Part shown: positions 15,634 through 24,262 of the stretch, piece after piece
How positions within the stretch are numbered: position 1 is the first letter of the stretch
Layout: the number at the start of each line of letters is the position of its first letter
NCBI RefSeq assembly: GCF_028292965.1
Contig: NZ_JAQGLG010000265.1
Span: forward strand, 1 to 34,025
Length of the DNA: 34,025 nucleotides
Origin: Sphingomonas bacterium
Lineage (GTDB): Bacteria; Pseudomonadota; Alphaproteobacteria; Sphingomonadales; Sphingomonadaceae
Direction: 5' to 3'
The notes under the pieces: model-generated
Told to the model about the DNA's origin: nothing
Database searches by the model: none
What the model saw: the letters and a program-made list of their open reading frames with translations, nothing else
Made by a program: the position numbers and the translations under genes

Positions 15634-16089
15634 TCAGGGCCGGGCGAGATCCATGCACAGGCCGAACACGCCGACCAGCGTGGCGCCGAACGCCAGGGCG
15701 ATGATCAGCCAGTAACCGGGCCCGAAGGCCGTGACCTGGGCCGGATCATGGGGATCGTACCACACGGTATAAGCGCCACTCGGCCGCCAGCCGCGACGCA
15801 CACGGCGCTCGACCGTGGCGCGGTGGCTCTCCCCTTGCGCATCGGTGAACTCGATCTTGTCGGTGATCAGCCGGGCATTCTCACCGTCGCGCCAGTTCCA
15901 GCCGCGCAGCGTGCCCAGCGGAGAGCCGAAATGCCAGAAATCATCCTCGCGCTCGCGCTCGCTGTAATCGCTGTCGCGCACCGTCGCGGTGGCGGCGCGC
16001 CACGAGCCGAACAGGCTCACCGCCCGCCAGCAGCAATAGAGCATCGCCAGCATCAGGCAGGGCGCGGCGAGGACGATCAGGTCTTTCAC
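15634..16089 (-). CDS. DUF3592-type membrane protein
   Basis: The 151-residue product has an N-terminal transmembrane helix (VLAAPCLMLAMLYCCW), a middle soluble part and a C-terminal transmembrane helix (GYWLIIALAFGATLVGVFGL). The middle holds the DUF3592 signature of a strand-rich extracytoplasmic domain followed by YTVWYDPHDPAQV, the usual 'conversion of V, Y.P..P..a' end of that domain. Proteins of this family have no established biochemical role. It lies 69 bases upstream, in transcription order, of the possible lipoprotein gene. Confidence 0.75.
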   Translation of the reverse strand: MKDLIVLAAPCLMLAMLYCCWRAVSLFGSWRAATATVRDSDYSEREREDDFWHFGSPLGTLRGWNWRDGENARLITDKIEFTDAQGESHRATVERRVRRGWRPSGAYTVWYDPHDPAQVTAFGPGYWLIIALAFGATLVGVFGLCMDLARP

Positions 16090-16212
16090 GCGCCAGACCT
16101 AACATCTCGCCGGTTAAAGATGTCTGCCCCTTCGCCGTGACGCGTCGTATCCGTCCAATCCGTGCCGCCGCGCCATGCTATCGCCCATGCCGGGACAAAG
16201 AGGGGGCATGAC

Positions 16213-18180
16213 ATGACGCGCTGGATTTCGACCGTGGCGATGGCCGCCGCACTGGCCGTCGCGGCGCCGGCAATCGCCGAGACCGTTCCCGTCGGCGGCA
16301 GCGCGATGACGGCGATCGGCGCGACCTTCACCGCACCGGCGGACTGGACGATCACCCGCGCGCCAAAGCTGCTGCGCATCGTCGCGCCGGAAGGCGACGT
16401 CATCGTCACGCTGGTCGATGTCGGGCCGGCCACTGATGCCGCGGCGGCGTCCGCGCTGGCGTGGAAGGCGGCACAACCCGACTTCGCCCGCAAGGTGAAA
16501 CTCGCCACCCCCGCCCCGGCGCGTGAGGGATGGGAAGAGACGGTGCAGACCGAATATGAAACCTCCCCCAACGAAAAGCGCGCCGTCGTCGCCTTTGCCC
16601 AGCGGCGCGGCACGCGCTGGACGGTGCTGTTGCTCGACGGCGCCTTTGCCACCTTGGGAAAGCGTTCCGCCGCGTTCGGCACTTTGCTCGAAACGCTGCG
16701 CCCGGCCGACTATGTCCGCGAGACCTTTGCCGGCCGCACACCGCACAAGCTCGACGCGGCGCGCATCGCCCAGCTCAAGGCGTTCCTCGCCGACAGCATG
16801 AAGGCGCTGCGCATTCCCGGCGCCGGCTATGCCTTCATCCAGGATGGCCGCATCGTCGATGAAGGCGGCATCGGTGTGCGTGAACTGGGCAAGCCCGAGC
16901 CGGTCGACGCCAACACCCGCTTCATGATCGCGTCCAACACCAAGGGCATGACCACCCTGCTGCTCGCCGAACTGGTCGACCAGGGCAAGCTGCGCTGGGA
17001 CGAACCGGTGGTCGAGGCCGACCCGCGTTTCCGCCTCGCCGATCCGGTGGTGACGCGCCAGGTGCTGGTGCGCCACCTCGTCTGCGCCTGCACCGGCATG
17101 CCGCGCCAGGACAATGAGTGGATCCTCGGCAGCGGTCTCGCCACCCCAGCCGCCCATGTCGGCGAGCTGCTTGCCGCGCAGAAGCCGACCAGCGGGTTCG
17201 GCGCGATGTACCAATATTCCAACCTGCTCGCGGCCAGCGCGGGCTATCTCGCCGGGCACATCGCCTATCCGGACATGGAGGTCGGCGCGGCCTATGACCG
17301 GGCGATGCGCGAGCGCGTGTTCGCACCCCTGCACATGACCGCGACGACCTTCGACAAAGGCGTCGCGCTGGCCGGCGACCATGCCGCCCCACATGGCGAC
17401 GATTTCGACGGCCATGTCGCGGTCGGCGCCTATGAGGCGAGCGATAGCATCTATTTCGCCCGGCCCGCCGGCGGCGCCTGGTCGACCGCACACGACGTCG
17501 CGCTGTACGCGCTCAACGAATTGAATGAAGGCCGGCTGGCAGATGGCACGCAGTTGCTCTCGCCCGCCAATCTGCTCGCCCGGCGCATGCGCGGCGTCGG
17601 CACGGGCGAGGGCAAGACCTATGGCATGGGGCTGGAGAATAACGAGCGTTACGGCGTGCGCCTGGTCACCCATGGCGGCGCGATGCCGGGTTATATGAGC
17701 AATTGGGTGATCATCCCCGAGGCCCGTGTCGGCGTCGTGCTGCTGACCAACGCGAACAGCGGCTCACCGCTGGTTGAGAAGATGCTGCCGCGCCGGCTGC
17801 TCGAGATCCTCTATGACGGCAAGCCCGAGGCGGCCGGTGACGTCGCCGGCGAGGCGCACAGCCGCGCGCTCGACACCGCCGAGCAGCGCACCCACCTGAC
17901 CATCCCCGCCGACCCGGCCGTCGTGGCGCGACTCGCGACGCATTACGACAACCCGCAACTCGGCCATATCGATGTGCGCCGCGACCACGGCCTGCTATTC
18001 GATTTCGGCAGCTTCTCGACCCCGATGGTCACCCGCCGCAACCCCGACGGCACGACCAGTTTCGTCATGGCCGATCCGGTGCAGGGCGGCTGGAGCCTGA
18101 CCGCGAAACCCGGCACGCCGCACGACGCGCTGATCGTCCGCGATGCCCAGCATGAATATGTCTACACGCCGGTGAACTGA
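16213..18180 (+). CDS. exported serine hydrolase, class C beta-lactamase/penicillin-binding protein-like
   Basis: The 655-residue product has a signal peptide (MTRWISTVAMAAALAVAAPAIAE). Residues 25-170 form a separate N-terminal region with no motif I know. From about 185 it is a beta-lactamase-fold hydrolase with the nucleophile motif S241-N-T-K244, Y335-S-N337, and HGG in THGGAMPGY in place of KTG. These three motifs are those of the esterase, D-aminopeptidase and AmpC-like family, so it may cleave peptides or esters and need not confer drug resistance. The last 100 residues are probably a lipocalin-like or DUF3471 domain. The start at 16213 begins the signal; an earlier ATG at 16162 does not. 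It stands alone, convergent with the repressor gene, with only 8 bases between. Confidence 0.9.
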   Translation: MTRWISTVAMAAALAVAAPAIAETVPVGGSAMTAIGATFTAPADWTITRAPKLLRIVAPEGDVIVTLVDVGPATDAAAASALAWKAAQPDFARKVKLATPAPAREGWEETVQTEYETSPNEKRAVVAFAQRRGTRWTVLLLDGAFATLGKRSAAFGTLLETLRPADYVRETFAGRTPHKLDAARIAQLKAFLADSMKALRIPGAGYAFIQDGRIVDEGGIGVRELGKPEPVDANTRFMIASNTKGMTTLLLAELVDQGKLRWDEPVVEADPRFRLADPVVTRQVLVRHLVCACTGMPRQDNEWILGSGLATPAAHVGELLAAQKPTSGFGAMYQYSNLLAASAGYLAGHIAYPDMEVGAAYDRAMRERVFAPLHMTATTFDKGVALAGDHAAPHGDDFDGHVAVGAYEASDSIYFARPAGGAWSTAHDVALYALNELNEGRLADGTQLLSPANLLARRMRGVGTGEGKTYGMGLENNERYGVRLVTHGGAMPGYMSNWVIIPEARVGVVLLTNANSGSPLVEKMLPRRLLEILYDGKPEAAGDVAGEAHSRALDTAEQRTHLTIPADPAVVARLATHYDNPQLGHIDVRRDHGLLFDFGSFSTPMVTRRNPDGTTSFVMADPVQGGWSLTAKPGTPHDALIVRDAQHEYVYTPVN

Positions 18181-18188
18181 GCGCCGCG

Positions 18189-18509
18189 TCAGTCCTCGCC
18201 TTGCTCGCGTCGCCGTGCGATATCCGCGCTCTCCGCCTTGAGCGGACGCGACACGGGGCAGACTTCCTGCACATAGGTGTTGAGCGTGTTGGCGAGATTG
18301 TCGGGGACCAGTCGGTAATAGACGAATTGTCCGCGTTTCTCGCTTGCCACCAGGCCGGCATTTTCGAGCACGGACAAATGCTGCGACACCGCCGGCTTCG
18401 ACATGGCGAAGCGCGAGGCGATCTCGCCTGCATTGAGTTCGGCATGCGCGAGATAGGCGAGGATCTTGCGCCGGGGGCTGGAGGCAAGTGCTTCGAAGAT
18501 TTTCTGCAT
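18189..18509 (-). CDS. ArsR/SdpR-type winged helix repressor
   Basis: The 106-residue product matches small ArsR-family repressors: MQKIFEALASSPRRKILAYL begins the fold, NAGEIASRFAMSKPAVSQHL is the helix-turn-helix, and GQFVYYRLV is the wing. It lacks the cysteine metal site of true ArsR, which makes the SdpR-like subgroup more likely. It is divergent from the desaturase gene, and the 87 bases between the two starts hold both promoters and two TAAGCTAA copies, so it most likely represses itself and the desaturase. The inducing signal is unknown; a membrane or lipid cue would fit the neighbours. Confidence 0.9.
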   Translation of the reverse strand: MQKIFEALASSPRRKILAYLAHAELNAGEIASRFAMSKPAVSQHLSVLENAGLVASEKRGQFVYYRLVPDNLANTLNTYVQEVCPVSRPLKAESADIARRREQGED

Positions 18510-18517
18510 CGCCGGTT

Positions 18518-18578
18518 ATTTAAGGGGTAAGCTAACTGCTTGACAAGGGCTGCCAGAGATAATTAAGCCATAAGCTAA
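18518..18578. promoter_or_regulatory. divergent control region with two TAAGCTAA sites
   Basis: On the minus strand, TTGTCA (18541-18546) and TTAAAT (18518-18523) are 17 bases apart and form a good promoter for the repressor gene. On the plus strand, TTGACA (18540-18545) overlaps it as the probable -35 box for the desaturase gene, with a poor -10 near 18563. TAAGCTAA occurs at 18528-18535, inside the repressor promoter spacer, and at 18571-18578, close to the likely desaturase RNA start. The 43-base spacing is about four helical turns. A repressor on both sites could shut off both promoters. Confidence 0.55.
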
Positions 18579-18596
18579 TTACCTTGGAGATTTCCC

Positions 18597-19550
18597 ATGG
18601 CGCCCGGACATGATCGCTGCGAGGTCAACACCCTGATCGAGAGCGATAGCGATCCGGTGAAGGGCGTCGTCCGCTGGGATCCGGTGCACTCGTTGTGGAA
18701 CGGCGGCATGCTCGGCGTCTCGGTGCTGCTGGCGCCGCCATTGTTCAGCACCGGCGCGCTGTTCCTGTTTCTCGGGCTGACCGGAGCGACGATTCTGCTC
18801 GGCCATAGCGTCGGGTTCCACCGGCGCATGATCCATCGCAGCTTCGACTGCCCGCGCTGGCTCGAATATGTCTTGGTGTGGACCGGCACCTGTGTCGGCA
18901 TGAGCGGCCCTTTGTGGATGATCCGCACCCATGATCTGCGCGACTGGGCGCAGCGCCAGCCCGACTGCCACGATTATCTCGCGCATCGCCGACCGATGCT
19001 GGTCGATGGCTGGTGGCAGCTCCATTGCCGGCTGGTCCTCGCCCGGCCACCGGCCTTCGATCTCGGCGAGGTCGGCCGCGACCGTTTCTATCGTTTTCTC
19101 GAAGCGAGCTGGATGGCGCAACAGCTACCGATCGCACTGGTCCTGTTCCTAGTCGGCGGCTGGGGATGGGTGGTGTGGGGTATCTGCGTGCGGGTCAGCG
19201 CCTCGGTGACCGGGCATTGGTTCGTCGGGCATCTCGCCCACCGCACCGGGCCGCAAAGCTGGCTGGTCAGGGATGCCGGCGTGCAGGCGCATGACGTCCC
19301 CTGGGCGGCGATCCCGACCATGGGCGAGGCATGGCACAACAATCATCACGCCTTTCCCGGCTCGGCGCGGATCGGGCTCTATCCCGGCCAGAGCGACTGG
19401 GGTTACGTCTTCATCACTGTCCTCGCCCGGCTGGGCCTCGCCTGGGACATCGCCCTGCCCGAGCATCTCGCGCGCGATCACGCGGTGACACGCGTAGTGC
19501 GACCGGGTCATCACGCCCCGTCCGCCCGCCGCGCACCCGGTGGAGTTTAG
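18597..19550 (+). CDS. fatty acid desaturase-like membrane di-iron protein
   Basis: The 317-residue product has several membrane segments and the histidine boxes of acyl-lipid/acyl-CoA desaturases, which use two irons to insert a double bond in a fatty acyl chain. Box one is H70-SVGF-H75 (HxxxxH); box three is HNNHH in GEAWHNNHHAFPGSAR. The second box is atypical: where HxxHH is expected the sequence is H112-DLRD, followed by WAQRQPDCHDYLAH, which supplies other histidines. GGAG at 18586-18589 fits the ATG at 18597. It is divergent from the repressor at 18189 and followed after only 4 bases by a membrane-SRPBCC gene, so the three probably form one regulated unit affecting membrane lipids. The exact substrate is unknown. 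Confidence 0.85.
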   Translation: MAPGHDRCEVNTLIESDSDPVKGVVRWDPVHSLWNGGMLGVSVLLAPPLFSTGALFLFLGLTGATILLGHSVGFHRRMIHRSFDCPRWLEYVLVWTGTCVGMSGPLWMIRTHDLRDWAQRQPDCHDYLAHRRPMLVDGWWQLHCRLVLARPPAFDLGEVGRDRFYRFLEASWMAQQLPIALVLFLVGGWGWVVWGICVRVSASVTGHWFVGHLAHRTGPQSWLVRDAGVQAHDVPWAAIPTMGEAWHNNHHAFPGSARIGLYPGQSDWGYVFITVLARLGLAWDIALPEHLARDHAVTRVVRPGHHAPSARRAPGGV

Positions 19551-19554
19551 ACGC

Positions 19555-20886
19555 ATGCGCCATCTTCCCTCTTTCATGACGAAGACCCGACCCGTGGCTT
19601 ATGCGGCCGCGGCGCCGGCGCTGGTCCTTTCCCAGCACCTCGCCGTGCTGCTGGCGTTCCGCCTCGCCGGCCGCGAGCTGATCCCCGACGCGGGTTTCTG
19701 GCTGCTCCCGCTGCGTCGCTTCGCATTGCTGCCCGACCTTCCGGCATGGCTCGCGGCGCTGGCCTTCGCGATGAGCCTGTTTGTCGCCTGGGCGCTGGCC
19801 GTGCTCTCGTTCCGCCGCGCGCGCTGGTCGGGTGGGGGATATCCGATCGCGGCGCTGACCATCATGCCCGGTGTGCAGGTCGCGGCGATCGCGATCCTCG
19901 CTTTGCTGCCGAGATTCGAGACGGACGAGGCCGCCGATCCGGTCGCCGGGCGCGACGCGGCGCACATCGTCCAGGGTGTGCTGGCGGGTGTCGGCATCAT
20001 CGTTGCCGCCGTGCTGGTGTCGGCGGTGACGTTCGGGGCCTATGGCTGGGGTTTGTTCGTCATGACGCCCTTCCTGGCCGGCATCACCACGGGATATCTC
20101 GCCAATCGTCACACGTCGCTCAGCGCGTTCGATACCGCCATAGTGGTGCTGGGCGCGGGGGCGCTCGGCACCCTCGCCCTGATGATGTTCGCGCTGGAAG
20201 GCCTGATGTGCATCGTGCTGATAGCCCCTCTGGGTGGCGCCGTGGCGATCCTCGGCGGCGCGATCGGCCGATCGATCGCCCGCATCGGCGGCACCCGCGA
20301 CAAGCCGTTGATGAGCCTCGCGCTGTTGCCGGCGCTGTTCGCGCTGGAAGCGGCAATGCCGCCCGCGGTACCGATCGACAGCACGGCGTCGATCGACATC
20401 GCCGCGCCGCCGGCGGCGGTCTGGGACGCAGTGACGAGCGACGCAGCCATCGAAAGCGGCCCCGGGCTGGTCGGCGCCACCGGTCTTGCCTACCCGATCC
20501 GCGGTCGTTTGCTGGGCAGCGGCGTCGGTGCCATCCGCCTCGGCGATTTCTCCACCGGCACCGCCCGCGAGCGCGTGACGGAGTGGATTCCCCAACAGCG
20601 GCTGGCCTTCGTCGTCGTGCGCCAGCCGCCAGCGATGGAGGAAATGAGCCCCTATCGCCGCGTGCACGCACCGCACGTCAACGGCTATTTCGATACCGGC
20701 GTCACGCGCTTTGCGCTGACGCCACTGCGCAATGGCGGCACGCGCCTGACCATATCCGCCACGCACATCCTGCGCATCGACCCCGCGCTCTACTGGGAAC
20801 CGATCGCCCGTTTCGCGATCGGCCGGAATGTGGATCGCGTCTTGCGGGATATCCGCGGGAAGGCGGAACGGCAGCGGCCTCGATAA
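19555..20886 (+). CDS. membrane protein with C-terminal SRPBCC (polyketide cyclase/lipid-binding) domain
   Basis: The 443-residue product has about seven hydrophobic segments in its first 270 residues, ending near ALLPALFALEAAM, and a soluble C-terminal domain that reads like SRPBCC/START-like proteins: IDSTASIDIAAPPAAVWDAV is the opening strand and helix, ERVTEWIPQQRLAFVV and GGTRLTISATHILRIDP are the central and closing strands, and a final helix ends near the C-terminus. Such domains bind hydrophobic ligands. GGAG at 19542-19545 supports the ATG at 19555; another ATG follows at 19576. It begins 4 bases after the desaturase stop, so the two are co-expressed, and a lipid ligand is a reasonable guess. 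Confidence 0.75.
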   Translation: MRHLPSFMTKTRPVAYAAAAPALVLSQHLAVLLAFRLAGRELIPDAGFWLLPLRRFALLPDLPAWLAALAFAMSLFVAWALAVLSFRRARWSGGGYPIAALTIMPGVQVAAIAILALLPRFETDEAADPVAGRDAAHIVQGVLAGVGIIVAAVLVSAVTFGAYGWGLFVMTPFLAGITTGYLANRHTSLSAFDTAIVVLGAGALGTLALMMFALEGLMCIVLIAPLGGAVAILGGAIGRSIARIGGTRDKPLMSLALLPALFALEAAMPPAVPIDSTASIDIAAPPAAVWDAVTSDAAIESGPGLVGATGLAYPIRGRLLGSGVGAIRLGDFSTGTARERVTEWIPQQRLAFVVVRQPPAMEEMSPYRRVHAPHVNGYFDTGVTRFALTPLRNGGTRLTISATHILRIDPALYWEPIARFAIGRNVDRVLRDIRGKAERQRPR

Positions 20887-20951
20887 GGCCGGCTTGCCTT
20901 GTCGGCGCGTCCACCCGAAACGGCATAGTTCAGCGGAACACTCGCGCTTTT

Positions 20952-21144
20952 CTTGCCCCTCCCTGCAAGGGAGGGGTAGGGGGTGGGTTGGCGAGCGCAG
21001 CGAGCCATCCCAGGCTTGCCACATGCGGCACCGCTCGATGTGCTCGCGAACCCGGAAGGCGCCGCCCAGCACATCCTGTCGGAGGCCGCCGAGTACCTCG
21101 GCGGCACCCACCCCCAGCCCCTCCCTCAAGAGGGAGGGGAGAAG
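20952..21144. repeat. REP-like element pair, CCCCTCCCT family, in a 350-base gap
   Basis: The left arm (20952-20988) holds CCCCTCCCTGCAAGGGAGGG and then GGGGGTGGG, and the right arm (21107-21144) carries CCCACCCCC and CCCCTCCC...GAGGGAGGGG in the reverse sense. They enclose about 120 bases without a gene. This is the same family as the element at 4885-4983. Between 20887 and 21236 I see no coding sequence or other signal beyond the ribosome binding site of the next gene. Confidence 0.8.
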
Positions 21145-21236
21145 AGAAAGAATCCCGGCCAGCGCATCTTGTCTTGCTGCCCGACCCGCGCAACACTCAC
21201 GGCCAGGTGAGCGGCGTGAACGACGGGGAGTAATCG

Positions 21237-22625
21237 ATGAAGCGATTGATATCGGCCACGGCGCTTGCCGTGGTGATGGCATTCACCGCCGCGCCGCCCG
21301 CCCACGCCGCGCCCGCCGACCGGCTCGATGTGCCCGTGACCTATTACACCCTGCCCAACGGGCTGAAGGTCGTGCTGTCGCGCAACACCACCTCGCCGAT
21401 CGTCACCGTGTCGGTCTATTACGGCATCGGTTTCCGCGTCGAACCGCGCGATCGCACCGGCTTTGCCCATCTGTTCGAGCATCTCATGTTCCAGGGTTCG
21501 GCGCATGCGCCCAAGGGCACGCTGATCGGCACCGTGACCAATGCCGGCGGCGACCTCAACGGATCGACCCGTTTCGACTTCACCAACTATTACGAAGCCG
21601 TCCCGTCCAACGCGCTGGAGCGCATGCTGTGGCTCGATGCCGACCGCATGGCGCGGCCAGTGATCGACGATACCGTGCTCAAGAACCAGCAGGGCGTGGT
21701 CGGCAACGAGGTCAAGGTCAACGTGCTCAACCGGCCCTATGGCAGCTGGCCGTGGATCGACCTGCCGATGGCGGCCAACACCAACTGGTATAACAGCCAC
21801 AATTTCTACGGCGACCTGAAGGAGATCGAGGCTGCCACGGTGCCCGACGCCAGGGCTTTCTCGACCGCCTTCTACCGCCCGAACAATGCCGTGCTGGTCA
21901 TCGCCGGCGATTTCGACGAGGCATCGGCCAAGGCGATGGTGGCGAAATATTTCGGCCCCATCGCCGGCGGCGCGCCGGTCGTCCAGCCCGACATTTCCGA
22001 ACCGCCGCAGACCGCCGCGCGGCGCCAGAGCCGGGTCGATCCGCTGGCGCCCAAGCCCGGTTATTCGATCGGCTATCACGTACCGCCGCGCGGCACGCCG
22101 GAATGGTTCGCCATGGGCCTGCTCGATCAGATCCTGGTGCAGGGCGAGGACAGCCGGCTGTACCGCACGCTGACCCAGCAGACCAAGATCACCGGCGACC
22201 TGGCGGGCGGGATCAATGACGGCCTCGGCAACCTGTTCAACTATCGCGGGCCGATGCTGTGGGACGTCTGGTTCACCCATGACGCCGACCGCAGCGACGC
22301 CGAGATCACCGCCGCGATCGACAAGGTGATCGACGAGGCGCGCAGCCATCCGGTCAGTGCCGCCGAGCTGGCCCGGGCCAAGGTCAAGATGCGCTCCTCG
22401 CTCTACGGCTATGTATCGCAGAGCGAGAACACCGGCCTGGTCGACCTGCTCGCAGTCTATGCGCTGTTCGATAACGATCCCGGCGCGGTCAACCGGCTGG
22501 GTGAGGGCTTCGACAAGGTCACGCCCGAGCTGATGCTCAAGGTCGCGCAGGACTATCTCAGGCCCGAGCAGCGAACCACCTTTCTCATCGTCCCGGGCGC
22601 CGCCCCGGCGGGAGGCGCGAAATGA
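21237..22625 (+). CDS. M16 family zinc peptidase (catalytic subunit)
   Basis: The 462-residue product has a signal peptide (MKRLISATALAVVMAFTAAP...AHA) and is a periplasmic member of the pitrilysin/M16B group. The inverted zinc motif HLFEH is at residues 78-82 (H78, E81, H82), with the third zinc ligand probably E158 in GNEVKVN. The C-terminal half forms the second M16 domain. GGGGAG (21225-21230) is well placed for the ATG at 21237. It overlaps the next gene by ATGA, and the partner lacks the zinc site, which is the standard M16B arrangement of an active and an inactive half forming a heterodimeric clamp for short peptides. Its natural substrate is unknown. Confidence 0.95.
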   Translation: MKRLISATALAVVMAFTAAPPAHAAPADRLDVPVTYYTLPNGLKVVLSRNTTSPIVTVSVYYGIGFRVEPRDRTGFAHLFEHLMFQGSAHAPKGTLIGTVTNAGGDLNGSTRFDFTNYYEAVPSNALERMLWLDADRMARPVIDDTVLKNQQGVVGNEVKVNVLNRPYGSWPWIDLPMAANTNWYNSHNFYGDLKEIEAATVPDARAFSTAFYRPNNAVLVIAGDFDEASAKAMVAKYFGPIAGGAPVVQPDISEPPQTAARRQSRVDPLAPKPGYSIGYHVPPRGTPEWFAMGLLDQILVQGEDSRLYRTLTQQTKITGDLAGGINDGLGNLFNYRGPMLWDVWFTHDADRSDAEITAAIDKVIDEARSHPVSAAELARAKVKMRSSLYGYVSQSENTGLVDLLAVYALFDNDPGAVNRLGEGFDKVTPELMLKVAQDYLRPEQRTTFLIVPGAAPAGGAK

Positions 22626-24028
22626 TCCGCCACATGATCGCGGGCCTCGCCTGCCTGTCGCTCGCCGCGCCGGCCCTTGCCGACGATTATCCGCCCGCGC
22701 CGCCGATGGGCAGCCTCAAGCCCTTCACCTTGCCCGCGACCGAAACCTTCACCCTGCCCAACGGCATGAAGGTCACGCTGATCCCGTTCGGATCGGTGCC
22801 GCAGGCGACGATCAGCCTCAACGTCTTTGCCGGACGGCTCGATGCGGCCGGCCGCCCCTGGCTGGCCGAGCTGACCGGCGACATGCTCAAGGAAGGCGCC
22901 GGCGCGCGCACTTCGGCGCAGATCGCCGATGCGGCGGCGGCGATGGGCGGCAATGTCTCGGTCGGCACCGGCACGATCAACACCGCGCTCAACCTGACCG
23001 TGCTCAGCGAGCACGCGTCCGACGCGGTCGCCTTGCTCGCCGATCTCGCCCGGGGCCCGACCTTCCCGGCCAGCGAGTTCGGCCGCGCCAAGGACAACCG
23101 CGTCCGCTCGCTCTCGCTTGCCTTGTCGCAGGCGCAGCCGGTCGCCGATCTCGCACTCGGCCATGCTTATTATGGCGACCATCCCTATGGCGCGACCTAT
23201 CCCAAGGCGGACCAGCTGGGCGGTTATACGCTGGCCGATGTGCGCGCCTTCCACGCCGCCAATTTCGGGGCGCAACGCGCGCATCTCTATATCGCCGGGC
23301 GCTTCGACGCGGCGGCGGTGCGTGCCGCGGTGACCAGGGCGTTCAGCGGCTGGGCGAAAGGCCCGGCGCGCCTGTCGCTGCCCCCGACGCCGAAGCCGGG
23401 GCCGCAGTTCATCCTGGTCGACCGGCCGGGCGCGCCGCAATCGACCATCCGCCTCGCTTTTCCCGGTGCGGCGATCGGCTCCACGGGCGACTTCCCGCTG
23501 CGGGTGATGGACACGCTTTTGTCGGGCTCGTTCAACTCGCGCATCACGCGCAACATCCGCGAGAACAAGGGCTTTACCTATTCGCCCGGCTCGCAGGCGG
23601 CGTTCCACCCCGGCGAGACGGTGTGGCAATTCTACGCCGATGTGACCAGCGCCTCGACCGGCGCGTCGCTGCATGAGATCTTCAGCGAGATCCGCACCCT
23701 CCAGGCGACCCCGCCGAGCGTGGAGGAAACCGCAGGCATGGCGACCTACCGCGCGACCGACCCGATCTTCAACGGCTCTACCGCTGGCGGGCTGATCGGC
23801 ACGCTCGCGCAATATGAGGCACTGAACCAGCCGCCGAGCTACATCGCCAACTATGTCCCAAAGGCGCTCGCCGTGACGCCTGAACAGATCAGCGCCGCCG
23901 CCCGTGCCACTTTGCCGCTCGAGCGGATGACCTTGGTGGTGGTCGGCGATCTCAAGACCGTGCTGCCGCAGCTGAAGGCCCAGCCGGAGCTGGCAAGCGC
24001 GAATTTCGTTACCGTAACCTTACCATGA
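22622..24028 (+). CDS. M16 family protein, inactive partner subunit
   Basis: The 468-residue product has a signal peptide (MIRHMIAGLACLSLAAPALA) and two M16 domains. At the place of HxxEH it has AELTGDM, so no zinc site remains. The C-terminal domain keeps the Arg/Tyr substrate-clamp region, RITRNIRENKGFTYS. This matches the non-catalytic half of M16B heterodimers, which helps bind peptide. The start overlaps the stop of the catalytic subunit gene by ATGA, so equal amounts of the two would be made. No terminator with a T run follows. Confidence 0.95.
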   Translation: MIRHMIAGLACLSLAAPALADDYPPAPPMGSLKPFTLPATETFTLPNGMKVTLIPFGSVPQATISLNVFAGRLDAAGRPWLAELTGDMLKEGAGARTSAQIADAAAAMGGNVSVGTGTINTALNLTVLSEHASDAVALLADLARGPTFPASEFGRAKDNRVRSLSLALSQAQPVADLALGHAYYGDHPYGATYPKADQLGGYTLADVRAFHAANFGAQRAHLYIAGRFDAAAVRAAVTRAFSGWAKGPARLSLPPTPKPGPQFILVDRPGAPQSTIRLAFPGAAIGSTGDFPLRVMDTLLSGSFNSRITRNIRENKGFTYSPGSQAAFHPGETVWQFYADVTSASTGASLHEIFSEIRTLQATPPSVEETAGMATYRATDPIFNGSTAGGLIGTLAQYEALNQPPSYIANYVPKALAVTPEQISAAARATLPLERMTLVVVGDLKTVLPQLKAQPELASANFVTVTLP

Positions 24029-24106
24029 CCTTACCCGCATTATAGGTAGAATTACCCAATACCCCTGGCCGTGCTCAAATGTCATAGTGGCGCGAAGGAA
24101 CCGCTC

Positions 24107-24262
24107 ATGGAACGCGTCGATCAACAGGCAATGATCTTGCAGGCCCCGCGTCGCGCCGACGGCCCCGCGCTCGGTATGCTGGCGACGGTGCCGATCGCGG
24201 CGTTGCTATGGCTGATGATCTTCGCCGCCGCCTTCGAACTGTTCAAATGGGCGACCGCATGA
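24107..24262 (+). CDS. 51-residue single-span membrane protein
   Basis: A frame starting MERVDQQAMILQAPRR ends in a hydrophobic helix (LATVPIAALLWLMIFAAAF) and a short tail. GAAGGA at 24094-24099 is a good ribosome binding site for the ATG at 24107; the frame is open 12 codons further upstream from a GTG, which lacks such a site. It overlaps the PilZ gene by ATGA, so the two are translationally coupled and may form a membrane-linked c-di-GMP response unit. No named family is recognised. Confidence 0.7.
   Translation: MERVDQQAMILQAPRRADGPALGMLATVPIAALLWLMIFAAAFELFKWATA

Noticed and set aside
16213..18180. Beta-lactamase giving antibiotic resistance
   Set aside because: The motifs fit the wide serine hydrolase family (SxxK, YxN, HGG); the fused N-terminal region and HGG in place of KTG argue against a dedicated drug-resistance enzyme.
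19414..21282. A 622-codon minus-strand frame
   Set aside because: It covers the desaturase end, the SRPBCC gene and the repeat region in reverse and has no domain.
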